NCBI GenBank assembly: GCA_947378095.1
Contig: CANCIL010000006.1
Span: 1 to 41,048 of the forward strand
Source of the DNA: Betaproteobacteria bacterium
Lineage (GTDB): Bacteria > Pseudomonadota > Gammaproteobacteria > Burkholderiales > Burkholderiaceae
DNA: 41,048 nucleotides
Direction of reading: 5' to 3'
The notes beneath the pieces are model-generated. The model was not told the origin of the DNA. It made no database searches and saw only the letters and a list, made by a program, of their open reading frames with translations. Shown one piece after another: positions 9,818-17,773 of the stretch (positions within the stretch are counted from its first letter, which is position 1; the number at the start of each line of letters is the position of its first letter). Both the position numbers and the translations under genes were made by a program.

Positions 9818-10375
9818 TTATTTACAGGCCTTCGAATCTGTACTGGGATCACAGATCCGCCAGCGCCCACCACTCCCCATAATCAACTGCCGCTCTAGAT
9901 GGGGCATTTTTAGATGGCCTAGAATCAAGCGATTTGCTACAAACCCACCTTGACCTGTTTTAGCAGCACCAGCGGCATTAAATAAAATGCCTTTTTGATT
10001 GGAATGTGGATCACTAAAGCCTTTGCCGCCACCCTTAAAGTAAATGGGATATATCCCTTCTTGTGAAAACCAGTTCTGACTATTGCAGGCAGTCTGTTTT
10101 GTCTTATCGACACAAGCGCTCTTCACGAGCCAACCACTCTCCCACTGATTTGCCTTACGGGGACTGATGAGTACAGGAGCACCCAGATGCAAAGCCTGAT
10201 TACGTGCAAAGTGAGCATGCGCAATAAATCTCCTGGCAATCGTTTCTATTTCTCGTTTAGCAATCTGCTCTTGAAGTAGTGGCATTGTCATCATGGCTAT
10301 GATGGCCACAATCAAGACGACAGTCATGAGCTCTAAAAGACTTCCTCCAAATTGTTGGTGGAATGACTTACTCAA
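9818..10375 (-). CDS. prepilin-like protein, FimT/GspH type
   Basis: Type IV pilus or pseudopilin minor subunit. A short leader precedes the cleavage site FG|GSLLELM with Glu at +5, followed by one hydrophobic helix (about 13-32). The C-terminal region is FimT/GspH-like, with an exposed segment and four cysteines (SACVDKTKQTAC, and ICDPS ... ACK near the end). The start is TTG, overlapping the end of the PilX-like ORF by eight bases; no ATG precedes the leader. It is the last of four pilin-like genes and the only one besides pilV with a proper cleavage site. Confidence 0.75.
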   Translation of the reverse strand: MSKSFHQQFGGSLLELMTVVLIVAIIAMMTMPLLQEQIAKREIETIARRFIAHAHFARNQALHLGAPVLISPRKANQWESGWLVKSACVDKTKQTACNSQNWFSQEGIYPIYFKGGGKGFSDPHSNQKGILFNAAGAAKTGQGGFVANRLILGHLKMPHLERQLIMGSGGRWRICDPSTDSKACK

Positions 10376-10697
10376 AAGATTGACGCCAATTTAAACGAGT
10401 CGCTATGCCTGTTTTTTCATCCAAGTAAACATGCACCTGAATACTCGGCTTTTGCTTGCTAGAAATCAGCCAAATATTTTTTCCAACCGATTGGATAAAA
10501 CAATTATTTTCAGTCAACACTGTAATTTGAGAAATATTCTGCTCGCACTCTATGACGGATTTTTCAGCTGCGACAAAATTACGGTGTGAAACTCTCATGG
10601 TACTTGTCTCAATTATGCTCAATGCCGTCATCCGCTCCAAATAGGCAATTAAAGAAGATACCAATATCAAGAGAGACAAGACCCAGGCTAAGATCAC
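10368..10697 (-). CDS. PilX-like minor pilin, leader not seen
   Basis: A 109-residue protein with an N-terminal hydrophobic helix (about 2-19) and two cysteines that could bond (IECEQ ... NNCF). Placement between a PilW-like and a FimT-like gene, the size, and the N-terminal helix fit PilX. It begins at GTG overlapping the PilW stop (GTGA). No prepilin cleavage glycine precedes the hydrophobic stretch, and in-frame upstream codons lack a start. Either the leader has been lost or the protein is a non-cleaved membrane protein. Confidence 0.5.
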   Translation of the reverse strand: MILAWVLSLLILVSSLIAYLERMTALSIIETSTMRVSHRNFVAAEKSVIECEQNISQITVLTENNCFIQSVGKNIWLISSKQKPSIQVHVYLDEKTGIATRLNWRQSFE

Positions 10698-11335
10698 AGT
10701 AGGTTCCGGGTTGAGAAAGTGCGCTCGAGATCTACATGCAACGAACGGCCATCGGTCATCTGCAGCTGAACCCGATAGCGCTTTTGCGCCGCGCCTCCTA
10801 CAGCATGAGATGACCCCATCTCCTCGATCCTGAAGACATTAACACCATTCATCAGCGTCGTATTTTGTATACGCCCTTGACGATCGAGTGACTGGCATAT
10901 CAAAGATCCTCCATTCACTTTTACGCCCTTAGGGACGCCTGCTTGACGCTCTACTAAAAAACCCTGGTAAGCCAGCTGATGTTTTGTACGATCAGAAGTA
11001 ATGGCATTGCCGATGCAATCTAAATCGGTTTGACCAGAAAGACCATGATGTGTTCTTAAAAAGTCTGAACCACGATAACCCGATTGTTTCTCAATGAGGA
11101 TGGACTGTTTAGCATTGGCTTTTTTACTACCAGCAGCAGACGAACTGATATTGCGATAACCCGCCATTCGAATGGCACGCCCAACAAGTTCGAGCGCCCT
11201 ATCGCCATCCGCTATGAGTGCCTGTGTTTTCTCATACTGAATTTGTATGGCCGCCAAATCTGCGCTTGTTTTTAAGAGGGGGTTGAGGAGCACTAGGCAC
11301 AGTGCGAGGCCGACCAAGCACTCGAGTAGATTCAT
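10694..11335 (-). CDS. PilW-like minor pilin, leader missing
   Basis: A 213-residue protein opening MNLLECLVGLALCLVLLN. This matches the mature N-terminus of a type IV pilin (Glu at position 5, hydrophobic helix) but without the usual leader and glycine. A TAA lies in frame two codons upstream of the ATG, so the leader cannot be in this frame. The middle and C-terminal parts (VGRAIRMAGYRN, the DCIGNAI cysteine, MNGVNVFRIEEM) resemble PilW. The ORF is overlapped by the PilV-like frame at its 5' end. A frameshift in this strain is possible. Confidence 0.6.
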   Translation of the reverse strand: MNLLECLVGLALCLVLLNPLLKTSADLAAIQIQYEKTQALIADGDRALELVGRAIRMAGYRNISSSAAGSKKANAKQSILIEKQSGYRGSDFLRTHHGLSGQTDLDCIGNAITSDRTKHQLAYQGFLVERQAGVPKGVKVNGGSLICQSLDRQGRIQNTTLMNGVNVFRIEEMGSSHAVGGAAQKRYRVQLQMTDGRSLHVDLERTFSTRNLL

Positions 11336-11561
11336 GTTTTACAGATCCATGATGATTGGATCTAGCATGCTCGCTAAGTTCAAAAACATCTGATTCCTTT
11401 CTCAGTTGTACTTTTTCGGCTTGCAGCTTGTTCTGGCGCAGGGCTAAACCTTGATAGATCTGGACCATTGCCATCCAAACCCCCACAATCAGGCTCATCG
11501 CAATCAGGGCCTCAAGCAAAATAAAGCCTTGTTGCATCTCTTTTTTATGGGCGACACCCAT
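11232..11561 (-). CDS. PilV-like minor pilin, odd C-terminus
   Basis: The cleavage site MQQG|FILLEALIAMSLIVG is a standard PilV-type prepilin start with Glu at +5. I chose the ATG at 11561 because it gives a 12-residue basic leader; the track start (11603) gives 26 and a third ATG at 11537 gives four. No start has a good Shine-Dalgarno. Only about 50 residues look pilin-like. The rest (from about KESDVFEL) is basic, low in hydrophobic residues and runs 104 bases into pilW. Shifting frame near 11395-11400 would instead end the protein at TAA 11339-11341, just before the pilW ATG. Confidence 0.55.
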   Translation of the reverse strand: MGVAHKKEMQQGFILLEALIAMSLIVGVWMAMVQIYQGLALRQNKLQAEKVQLRKESDVFELSEHARSNHHGSVKHESTRVLGRPRTVPSAPQPPLKNKRRFGGHTNSV

Positions 11562-11725
11562 GGGTGATTGTGATTTTGGAAAATAGCGGTCCAGCAAGGG
11601 CATGCCTCATTTTCTAGATACATTCAGCCTTCTAAAACACCCCTGAGAGGCTCTTCCTGTCAGAAAGTTGGGGTATTGCTGTAAGAGATCACCGTAATTG
11701 CCTCATCAGCTTAAAATAGAGGGCT

Positions 11726-12871
11726 ATGCCAAATAAACTTGCCCCTACCGAAGAAATCATTGCTGAGCTGCGTGCTGGGCGGATGGTAATTTTGGTTGAC
11801 GAGGAAGATCGTGAAAACGAAGGTGACTTAGTCCTAGCTGCTGATCACGTCACTGCTGAGGCCGTTAATTTCATGGCCAAATACGGTCGTGGATTGATTT
11901 GCCTCACTCTGACACGAGAGCGTTGCCAACAATTAAATCTCCCTCTCATGGTGCGCGACAACGGTACATCTATGGGTACGAATTTCACTGTCTCGATTGA
12001 AGCTGCGACCGGAGTAACTACCGGCATTTCTGCAGCAGATCGCGCGCTGACAATTCAAACTGCAGTAGCGCCTAATGCAAAACCAAGCGATCTCGTGCAA
12101 CCAGGCCACGTCTTTCCATTGATGGCACAACCCGGTGGCGTATTAATTCGTTCAGGCCACACTGAAGCAGGCTGTGATCTAGCAGCCATGGCTGGTTGCT
12201 CGCCTACTTCCGTAATTTGTGAAATCATGAAAGATGATGGCAGCATGGCCCGTCTTCCTGATTTGTTGGAATTTGCCCAAGAGCATCAACTGAAGATTGG
12301 CAGCATTGCCGACCTCATTCAATATCGCAGCCAACATGAAAGTATCGTGGTGCGCGAAGGTGAACGTGAATTTACAACGCCTTGGGGTAAATTCCAGGGT
12401 GTTATTTATCGCGACAAACCCAGCTCATGTATTCATATTGCGCTTGTCCATGGCAAGCCTACTGAAGATCAAGAAACCCTAGTGCGCGTTCATGAGCCCG
12501 TCACTGTCTTGGATTTCTTAGAAGCCAAAGTCAGCACGCATTCATGGCCACTGGCTCAAGCTCTGCAACAAATTGCCAGCTCTAAGGCAGGAGTTGCAGT
12601 ACTGTTGAATGCTTCTGGTATCGCTGCTCCGAGTGATGGCGACTGGTTAGCCCAGTTTCAAAAACTGAATGTCAACAAGACTGAAGACTCAACACCATTA
12701 GCACGCAAAACGGATTTCAGAAGTTATGGCATTGGCGCACAAATTCTCAAAGATATCGGTGTTGGCAAAATGCGTTTACTTGCTAACCCCAACCCCGTAC
12801 CAAGTCTTTCTGGCTACAAACTAGAAGTCACTGGTTATGCCCCCTATACCGCTCCTCATTTAGAAAAATAA
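11726..12871 (+). CDS. ribBA: 3,4-dihydroxy-2-butanone 4-phosphate synthase with degenerate GTP cyclohydrolase II domain
   Basis: RibB domain at about 1-200: converts ribulose 5-phosphate to the four-carbon precursor of riboflavin. Active-site motifs [11 protein letters not shown] (25-35), [10 protein letters not shown] and [10 protein letters not shown] (144-153) are intact. The C-terminal RibA-like domain (about 207-381) keeps the fold pattern ([17 protein letters not shown]). It lacks the zinc cysteines that normally follow VRVHSEC and RCDCG; here the segment reads [12 protein letters not shown]. It therefore probably has only RibB activity, with GTP cyclohydrolase II encoded elsewhere. 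It heads ribBA-ribH-nusB, with no FMN riboswitch seen upstream. Confidence 0.93.
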   Translation: MPNKLAPTEEIIAELRAGRMVILVDEEDRENEGDLVLAADHVTAEAVNFMAKYGRGLICLTLTRERCQQLNLPLMVRDNGTSMGTNFTVSIEAATGVTTGISAADRALTIQTAVAPNAKPSDLVQPGHVFPLMAQPGGVLIRSGHTEAGCDLAAMAGCSPTSVICEIMKDDGSMARLPDLLEFAQEHQLKIGSIADLIQYRSQHESIVVREGEREFTTPWGKFQGVIYRDKPSSCIHIALVHGKPTEDQETLVRVHEPVTVLDFLEAKVSTHSWPLAQALQQIASSKAGVAVLLNASGIAAPSDGDWLAQFQKLNVNKTEDSTPLARKTDFRSYGIGAQILKDIGVGKMRLLANPNPVPSLSGYKLEVTGYAPYTAPHLEK

Positions 12872-12876
12872 ACATC

Positions 12877-13389
12877 ATGACTAGCTCGAATAATGACTTT
12901 GTTGGCGTCTTAGCAGCCGATCTAAATGGACAAGATTTACGCATTGGCATTGTGCAAGCGCGTTTTAATGAGGATCACTGCGTAGCGCTCACCAACGCAT
13001 GCATTACTGAACTCTTGGCGCTAGGCGTTGCACAGGAAGACATCAAACTCGTGACCGTTCCTGGGGCATTAGAAATTCCTTTTGCATTACAGAAGTTGGT
13101 TGAGACTGGGGAATTTGATGGCCTCGTTGCACTTGGTGCAGTGATCCGCGGAGAAACCTATCACTTTGAATTGGTTTCTAATGAATCTGCCGCAGGCATT
13201 ACGCGCATCTGCCTAGAATCTGGCCTGCCCATTGCGAATGGCATACTGACTTGCGATACTGATGAGCAAGCACAAGTCCGCGTTGATGTTAAAGGTGCTG
13301 ATTGCGCTAAAGCAGTAGTAGAAATGGCTAACTTGGCTTTAGCATTGACTCCTGATCTCGATATTGAGATTAACTCTAGCGAAGAGTAA
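12877..13389 (+). CDS. ribH: 6,7-dimethyl-8-ribityllumazine synthase
   Basis: Condenses the RibB product with the RibD-derived pyrimidine to form lumazine, the RibE substrate. The motifs GIVQARFNE (substrate binding), [11 protein letters not shown], and [14 protein letters not shown] with the catalytic histidine are present. The length of 170 is usual with a short extra N-terminus. It starts five bases after ribBA and is followed by nusB, a very common riboflavin operon order. Confidence 0.97.
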   Translation: MTSSNNDFVGVLAADLNGQDLRIGIVQARFNEDHCVALTNACITELLALGVAQEDIKLVTVPGALEIPFALQKLVETGEFDGLVALGAVIRGETYHFELVSNESAAGITRICLESGLPIANGILTCDTDEQAQVRVDVKGADCAKAVVEMANLALALTPDLDIEINSSEE

Positions 13390-13397
13390 TCACGAAC

Positions 13398-13910
13398 ATG
13401 TCTAAATCCGGCGCCACCCCTCCAAATAACCTAGTACTAAAAGACGGCAAGCCCAGCGCACCGAAGCGCTCCCTCACCCCACGTCGTCGTGCTCGTGAGT
13501 ACGCACTTCAAGGGGTGTATCAAAGCCTAGTAATGCGTCGTGCGGGTAGCCTTCCTAATAAGGCGGCTATTGCCAAGCAATTAGCAGAAGATCCTGCGTT
13601 CCGTCGATGCCAGCTTGAGCTCTTCCAAGGAATTTTTGAAGGCGTATTAGATCGCACAGATGAATTTGAGGCCATCATCACTCCGGCTCTCGATCGTCCG
13701 ATCAATGAACTTTCACCAGTGGAACACGCTGCCCTACTCATTGGCACCTATGAATTGGCTGCCGACTTGTCCGTACCTTATAAAGTGGCAATCAACGAAG
13801 CGGTAGAGTTAGCTAAAACCTTTGGCGGCACAGATGGTCATAAATACGTTAACGGCGTATTAGATCTCTTAGCTCAAAAACTACGCAGTATAGAAATTCA
13901 AGCTGGTTAA
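13398..13910 (+). CDS. nusB: transcription antitermination factor NusB
   Basis: All-helical RNA-binding protein of the rRNA antitermination complex. The N-terminal TPRRRAREYALQGVYQ is the family's arginine-rich RNA-binding start, and VPYKVAINEAVELAKTFGGTDGHKYVNGVLD is the conserved C-terminal part. It has 170 residues including a basic N-terminal tail of about 25. It starts eight bases after ribH. Its stop is only five bases from the convergent aconitase X small-subunit stop, with no terminator between. Confidence 0.96.
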   Translation: MSKSGATPPNNLVLKDGKPSAPKRSLTPRRRAREYALQGVYQSLVMRRAGSLPNKAAIAKQLAEDPAFRRCQLELFQGIFEGVLDRTDEFEAIITPALDRPINELSPVEHAALLIGTYELAADLSVPYKVAINEAVELAKTFGGTDGHKYVNGVLDLLAQKLRSIEIQAG

Positions 13911-13915
13911 GCCCT

Positions 13916-14323
13916 TTAGAGCACTTCTACCGTTTGATTTTTAGTATCAATTCGTAATTTAGCGCCACTGGTAATTGCCTGGGTAATATCGCAGTCAAAA
14001 CCACTTAACATTGGAATACCTGCATGTGCAGCACCTTGTGCCAGGATGGGATTAACAGCGTTGAAAATAATCGCTGCAGGGCAAAGATTTCGCGATTTCA
14101 TTTCATATAACATCCAGGCACTTGCTACCCCACCCTTTGCCGCATCTAAAACTAGAATCTTGTCTTGATAGGATTGGCCAAACAGTTTATGGGCTGGTCT
14201 AGAAAAAACACCCTTAAGACGATCCAAATCGTAGCGAGCTGAAAATCCATCAGCAGCACTTAAACATACGCCCTCGATGTTTTCACCTTGCGCATGTTTT
14301 GCTTTAAATATTTTTCCGCTCAA
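13916..14323 (-). CDS. aconitase X swivel-domain (small) subunit, DUF126
   Basis: Small subunit of a two-component aconitase X dehydratase. Family features are the N-terminal GKIFKAKHAQGENIEGVCL, the LDAAKGGVASAWMLYEM glycine-rich region and IPMLSGFD near the C-terminus. The length of 135 suits a stand-alone swivel domain. The start is TTG, overlapping the large-subunit stop (TTGA) and preceded by GGGGAGA about six bases away; no in-frame ATG occurs near the N-terminus. It closes the bug-acnX operon. The substrate is not known from sequence. Confidence 0.88.
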   Translation of the reverse strand: MSGKIFKAKHAQGENIEGVCLSAADGFSARYDLDRLKGVFSRPAHKLFGQSYQDKILVLDAAKGGVASAWMLYEMKSRNLCPAAIIFNAVNPILAQGAAHAGIPMLSGFDCDITQAITSGAKLRIDTKNQTVEVL

Positions 14324-15552
14324 TTTAATCTCCCCGTTACTGCTGCATTAACGCAATCTTCCATAGAGGCCAACATAGGCGTGTAGCCATAGCCACCCAA
14401 AATATTCACGATCTTTGCGCTATTAGTTGCTAATACTTTCCAACCATTGGCCTCGGCAATTTCTCTAGCGTAAGATTGATAAAAACACATCCCAGAAAAT
14501 ACTGTCCCGCCTGCATCCTCAATCTTTGCGGTATATCCCATTCGATCTGAGTCAGGCTTAACTTGCGGGCTTGTCATAGCCAATAAGGGCTTAATAAATT
14601 TTTTGCCATCACATAACTCTGCAATACTTTTCATTTCCATCAAACTGAGTTGAGGAGCAGAAAAAACAATGACATCGACTTCTTCAGCAATGCGATAGGA
14701 GTTTTGTAAACCCATTACTTCTTCTTTAGTTATTTGGATTTCAGGAAGATGTAAGTATTCCAAATCTCGGGCGTGCAGTGCCTCAGGCGTAATTCCTAAT
14801 ATATGAAATAACGCAGAAGAACCAAAGCTTGCCATTGCAGCGCCAAAGTGTTTCATAGCATCAGAGCCTGGATGGCCCTCAATTCCTTCTAGAACCGGAA
14901 CTGCCCAATAGTTACCAGATTTTTTTCCGATCAAACCACCTAAAGCACCCCATTCATTCAGAGTCTGGGGAGTCCAAGTGGTTCTGAAGCGATGTGTGGG
15001 CTTGCGATGTTCATCCAAGTGATACCCATATCTCGGCGTCCGACCAGTAAGGCCAGCTGCTAAAGCCGAGGGCCCGCCCTCAAAATTAGATCTTGCGCCA
15101 CAAATACTATTTGAGTAAATGACAACACCAGTATCGCCAAACGCTAAATGCTCGCCAAAGATAGGCGCCATAATGGTTTGGTAATTGATACAAGTATCGG
15201 TCATTGATACCCCCATCTTTACAAACGCATCTATGGCACGTCTTTCAAGCTCTAGCATTTTTTCAGTCTGACCAAGCTGATTGGCTTTTGTAAAGTCGGT
15301 ACCCCTTGGATCGGTAATGGTCGGTATGCGTACAAGGCGATCTTGCAATGCATTTTTAGCCAAGCCTTCGAGCCACTCAACCCCCGACTCACCTAAACTC
15401 TCAGTATCCGCCATGATATGGGCCTGAGACACTGGCACTAAATCATGGGCACCAAAAAATTCGCCGACTTTAATTTGATGCTCAATTGCATTTTTTCTGA
15501 CTGGACCAAACTCTCCAGCGAGCATTGCTTTTTCTTCTTCGTTTAGCTTCAT
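14320..15552 (-). CDS. aconitase X catalytic (large) subunit, DUF521
   Basis: Iron-sulfur dehydratase of the aconitase X family. Characterised members include cis-3-hydroxy-L-proline dehydratases in bacteria and phosphomevalonate dehydratase in archaea. Characteristic stretches are DTCINYQ (C121), SNSICGARSNFEGG (C151), GTVFSGMCFYQ (C356) and KVLATNSAKIVNILGG. The three cysteines are placed to act as cluster ligands (inference). It has 410 residues, the usual size for the separate large subunit. It overlaps the small subunit by four bases and follows a Bug binding protein. No hydroxyproline or proline-reductase genes lie nearby, so a different hydroxy acid may be the substrate. Confidence 0.9.
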   Translation of the reverse strand: MKLNEEEKAMLAGEFGPVRKNAIEHQIKVGEFFGAHDLVPVSQAHIMADTESLGESGVEWLEGLAKNALQDRLVRIPTITDPRGTDFTKANQLGQTEKMLELERRAIDAFVKMGVSMTDTCINYQTIMAPIFGEHLAFGDTGVVIYSNSICGARSNFEGGPSALAAGLTGRTPRYGYHLDEHRKPTHRFRTTWTPQTLNEWGALGGLIGKKSGNYWAVPVLEGIEGHPGSDAMKHFGAAMASFGSSALFHILGITPEALHARDLEYLHLPEIQITKEEVMGLQNSYRIAEEVDVIVFSAPQLSLMEMKSIAELCDGKKFIKPLLAMTSPQVKPDSDRMGYTAKIEDAGGTVFSGMCFYQSYAREIAEANGWKVLATNSAKIVNILGGYGYTPMLASMEDCVNAAVTGRLN

Positions 15553-15571
15553 ATTGTTCTCTTGTAATTCG

Positions 15572-16555
15572 TTAATCTATTGTTGCGCCGGAATCTCGAA
15601 CCACTCTTGCCCATTTAGCTATCTCGCTAGTCTGGAAATTAGCTAGGCTTTCTTTAAAATCCGTATTTGGTTGAACACCTAAGTTCCCAAGTCGCTCTTT
15701 AAAAGCTGCAGACTGGGCCACACCCTCCGTATTGGATCTCAACTTTTTAGTAATCGACTCAGGTAATTTGGCTGGAGCAAATACAGCCCACCAAGCAGTA
15801 GATTCAAATTGTGGATAACCTGATTCAGCAACTGTAGGTACGTTAGGCAGTAAAGGAGACCGTGTCTTACTGGTTACGGCCAAGGGGCGTAATTTGCCAG
15901 AAGTAATATGAGGCAAGACTGACTGAATTGGATCAAAAACGAGGGGTATTTGCCCACCGATTAAATCAGTCACAGCAGGAGCACTTCCTTTGTAAGGAAT
16001 GTGCTTGAATTTAACTTGGGCTACTGACTCAAATAAAGCTGCAGTTAAATGTCCTGGGGTACCGTTACCTGCAGTGCCATAAGCAATCGTATCCGGCTTA
16101 GCACGGGCATCTGCAATTAATTCAGAAAGTGTCTTAATACGGTCATTTGAATTCACTGCAATTACGACTGGAGCCGATGCGACGAGGGCAATGGGTGTGA
16201 AATCTCTAGTCATATCGTATGGCAGTTGCTTATATAAACTTCCATTAATGGCATTAGTACCCACCGTTCCCATCAACAAGGTATAACCATCTGGAGCCGC
16301 TTTGGCAACGAGATCAGCGCCAATCGATCCTCCTGCTCCGCCTTTATTTTCAATCACGATCTGTTCTTTAAGACGCTCCTCCAAAAGAACAGATAAAGGC
16401 CTAGCAACAATGTCTGTTGGACCACCAGGAGGAAATGGAACAATTAATCGGATGGGCTTATTGGGATAATTTTGAGAAGCGGCATTAGAAGATATGAGGA
16501 AGGCGCCCATCAACAATAGAAAGTATTTGCAGTGCTTAGCATTCAAAAGATTCAT
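15572..16555 (-). CDS. Bug-family (TctC-like) periplasmic substrate-binding protein
   Basis: Secreted solute-binding protein of the tripartite tricarboxylate transporter family. A signal peptide (about 1-27, cleavage near ASQ) is followed by YPNKPIRLIVPFPPGGPTDIVAR, the Bug ligand-binding start. Further on are GTAGNGTPGHL and HIPYKGSAPAVTDLIGGQI, typical of the family. It has 327 residues. An AGGTGA precedes the ATG. It is first in an operon with aconitase X and divergent from lysR, so it may bind the AcnX substrate. No TctA or TctB is in the window. Confidence 0.9.
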   Translation of the reverse strand: MNLLNAKHCKYFLLLMGAFLISSNAASQNYPNKPIRLIVPFPPGGPTDIVARPLSVLLEERLKEQIVIENKGGAGGSIGADLVAKAAPDGYTLLMGTVGTNAINGSLYKQLPYDMTRDFTPIALVASAPVVIAVNSNDRIKTLSELIADARAKPDTIAYGTAGNGTPGHLTAALFESVAQVKFKHIPYKGSAPAVTDLIGGQIPLVFDPIQSVLPHITSGKLRPLAVTSKTRSPLLPNVPTVAESGYPQFESTAWWAVFAPAKLPESITKKLRSNTEGVAQSAAFKERLGNLGVQPNTDFKESLANFQTSEIAKWARVVRDSGATID

Positions 16556-16651
16556 GTCACCTAACCTTTATTTCAAGTTCATAACTTACTCTAAATCATC
16601 AAACATATAATGTATATTTATATTAATTTAATTTATATATAAGCTTATGTT
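16556..16651. promoter_or_regulatory. A+T-rich divergent control region of lysR and the bug-acnX operon
   Basis: This 96-base interval separates the divergent starts. Positions 16601-16650 contain only five G or C bases in 50. The eight-base arms TTCATAAC (16578-16585) and GTTATGAA (16649-16656) are perfect inverted repeats flanking the A+T core, the second covering the lysR start codon. LysR regulators commonly bind such divergent intervals and repress their own gene. That role here is inferred; the exact operator is not defined. Confidence 0.5.
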
Positions 16652-17602
16652 ATGAATATCAAACAGATTGACTTGCGATTGCTACGCAGTTTTCTAACAG
16701 TTGCTCGTACCGGCAACTTTGTGAGGGCCTCCGAGGCCCTCAGCATTACCCAATCGGCCCTCTCGCAACAAATGAAAGAACTCGCCGGGCATCTTGATCT
16801 ACCCCTATTCGAGAAAAGGGGCCGCAGTCTCATTTTGACTAAATTTGGCAACGGGCTACTCTTAAAAATTGAACCCTTGCTGGGGCAAATTGAAGAGGCG
16901 CTAATGCAGAGTCTTGACGATAGCCGAAACATCATTGGAACCTTGCGTGTTGGCGCCACAAACACCTACTCGAAGACCATTGCGCTTCCGACCTGCATGG
17001 AACTACTCAAAGAGTATCCGAGCCTCAAAATAGAACTCCAAGAGTTACCAGCCCAGAAAGTCTTAACTGAACTCATGGAGGGAACCATTGATGTCGCCAT
17101 CATCCCCCAAGACTATCAATTTCCTGATCTCGAATGGAAAAGCCTCATTACAGAACAATTTTCAGTCATTGGAAATTCAAGGGTGATTGATAGATTACCG
17201 AACACCATCAGCCTCAAAAATCTTGCAAAATTCGAACTTGCAGCCCTCAACCGACAATTTTTAATGCGCCAAAAAATAGATGCTCAAGCACGCAAAGAGA
17301 ATATCTCTTTAGAGATTCGCATGGAAGTTTCTAGCATGGGAGATCTCTTGGAAATAGCAAAATCTGGGCAGCTATTAGCCCTTGGGAGTTCAATCGCCTT
17401 ATTAAAAGATAAGCAGCTAAGGTCTAAAGAGATTAAAGGTGAGTTGTTAATCAGAACTGCTGCTGTTTGCTGGAGAAAAACTAAATTTGTTAATAGCGCA
17501 ATGATGGCGTTTCAGGAAAAAGCGCAAGAAATATCGAGTTCACTGGAATCTGAGATGAAGAAAAGGAAACGTCATCCTAAGTCATTGGCTTCATTTCCTT
17601 AA
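16652..17602 (+). CDS. LysR-family transcriptional regulator
   Basis: DNA-binding regulator with an N-terminal winged helix-turn-helix (about 5-63: LRLLRSFLTVARTGNFVRASEALSITQSALSQQ in outline) and a C-terminal co-inducer-binding domain (about 90-295). The length of 316 is standard. It is divergent from bug-acnX and upstream of the same-strand rraA-like to gabD run, so it probably controls the island in response to the acid substrate or an intermediate. The inducer cannot be read from the sequence. Confidence 0.92.
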   Translation: MNIKQIDLRLLRSFLTVARTGNFVRASEALSITQSALSQQMKELAGHLDLPLFEKRGRSLILTKFGNGLLLKIEPLLGQIEEALMQSLDDSRNIIGTLRVGATNTYSKTIALPTCMELLKEYPSLKIELQELPAQKVLTELMEGTIDVAIIPQDYQFPDLEWKSLITEQFSVIGNSRVIDRLPNTISLKNLAKFELAALNRQFLMRQKIDAQARKENISLEIRMEVSSMGDLLEIAKSGQLLALGSSIALLKDKQLRSKEIKGELLIRTAAVCWRKTKFVNSAMMAFQEKAQEISSSLESEMKKRKRHPKSLASFP

Positions 17603-17656
17603 ACAATAAAGTTTTGTTGCGCCGCAAGACTATATTTTATGCATAAGCAATTCTTA

Positions 17657-17681
17657 TAATAATATTAAAGAAATATTATTA
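17657..17681. promoter_or_regulatory. 10-base inverted repeat between lysR and the rraA-like gene
   Basis: TAATAATATT (17657-17666) and AATATTATTA (17672-17681) are perfect complements around AAAGA. The repeat is entirely A+T, so it would be a weak terminator, and no T-run follows. It could be an operator for the downstream catabolic genes or the 3' end of the lysR transcript. Confidence 0.4.
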
Positions 17682-17693
17682 ATCATAAAGTCT

Positions 17694-17745
17694 CATTTTT
17701 GCTATAGTTAATTTTTAGCTAATAGCACTTCGCATTTTTGCTATA
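17694..17745 (+). repeat. two direct 13-base repeats upstream of the rraA-like gene
   Basis: CATTTTTGCTATA occurs at 17694-17706 and again at 17733-17745, start-to-start distance 39 bases. TAGCTAATAGC lies between them. Both copies are on the same face of the gap, within 80 bases of the rraA-like start, a layout that suits paired regulator sites or duplicated -10-like elements. Seen in sequence; role inferred. Confidence 0.5.
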
Positions 17746-17773
17746 AAAATTCTTTCTGAGAGACCGGGACACC

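Noticed and set aside
11604-11725. Possible FMN riboswitch or structured leader before ribBA (ACCCC ... GGGGT and CTGA ... TCAG pairings).
   Set aside because: The conserved FMN riboswitch core words are absent, and the pairings are short with large uneven loops. I see no recognisable riboswitch.
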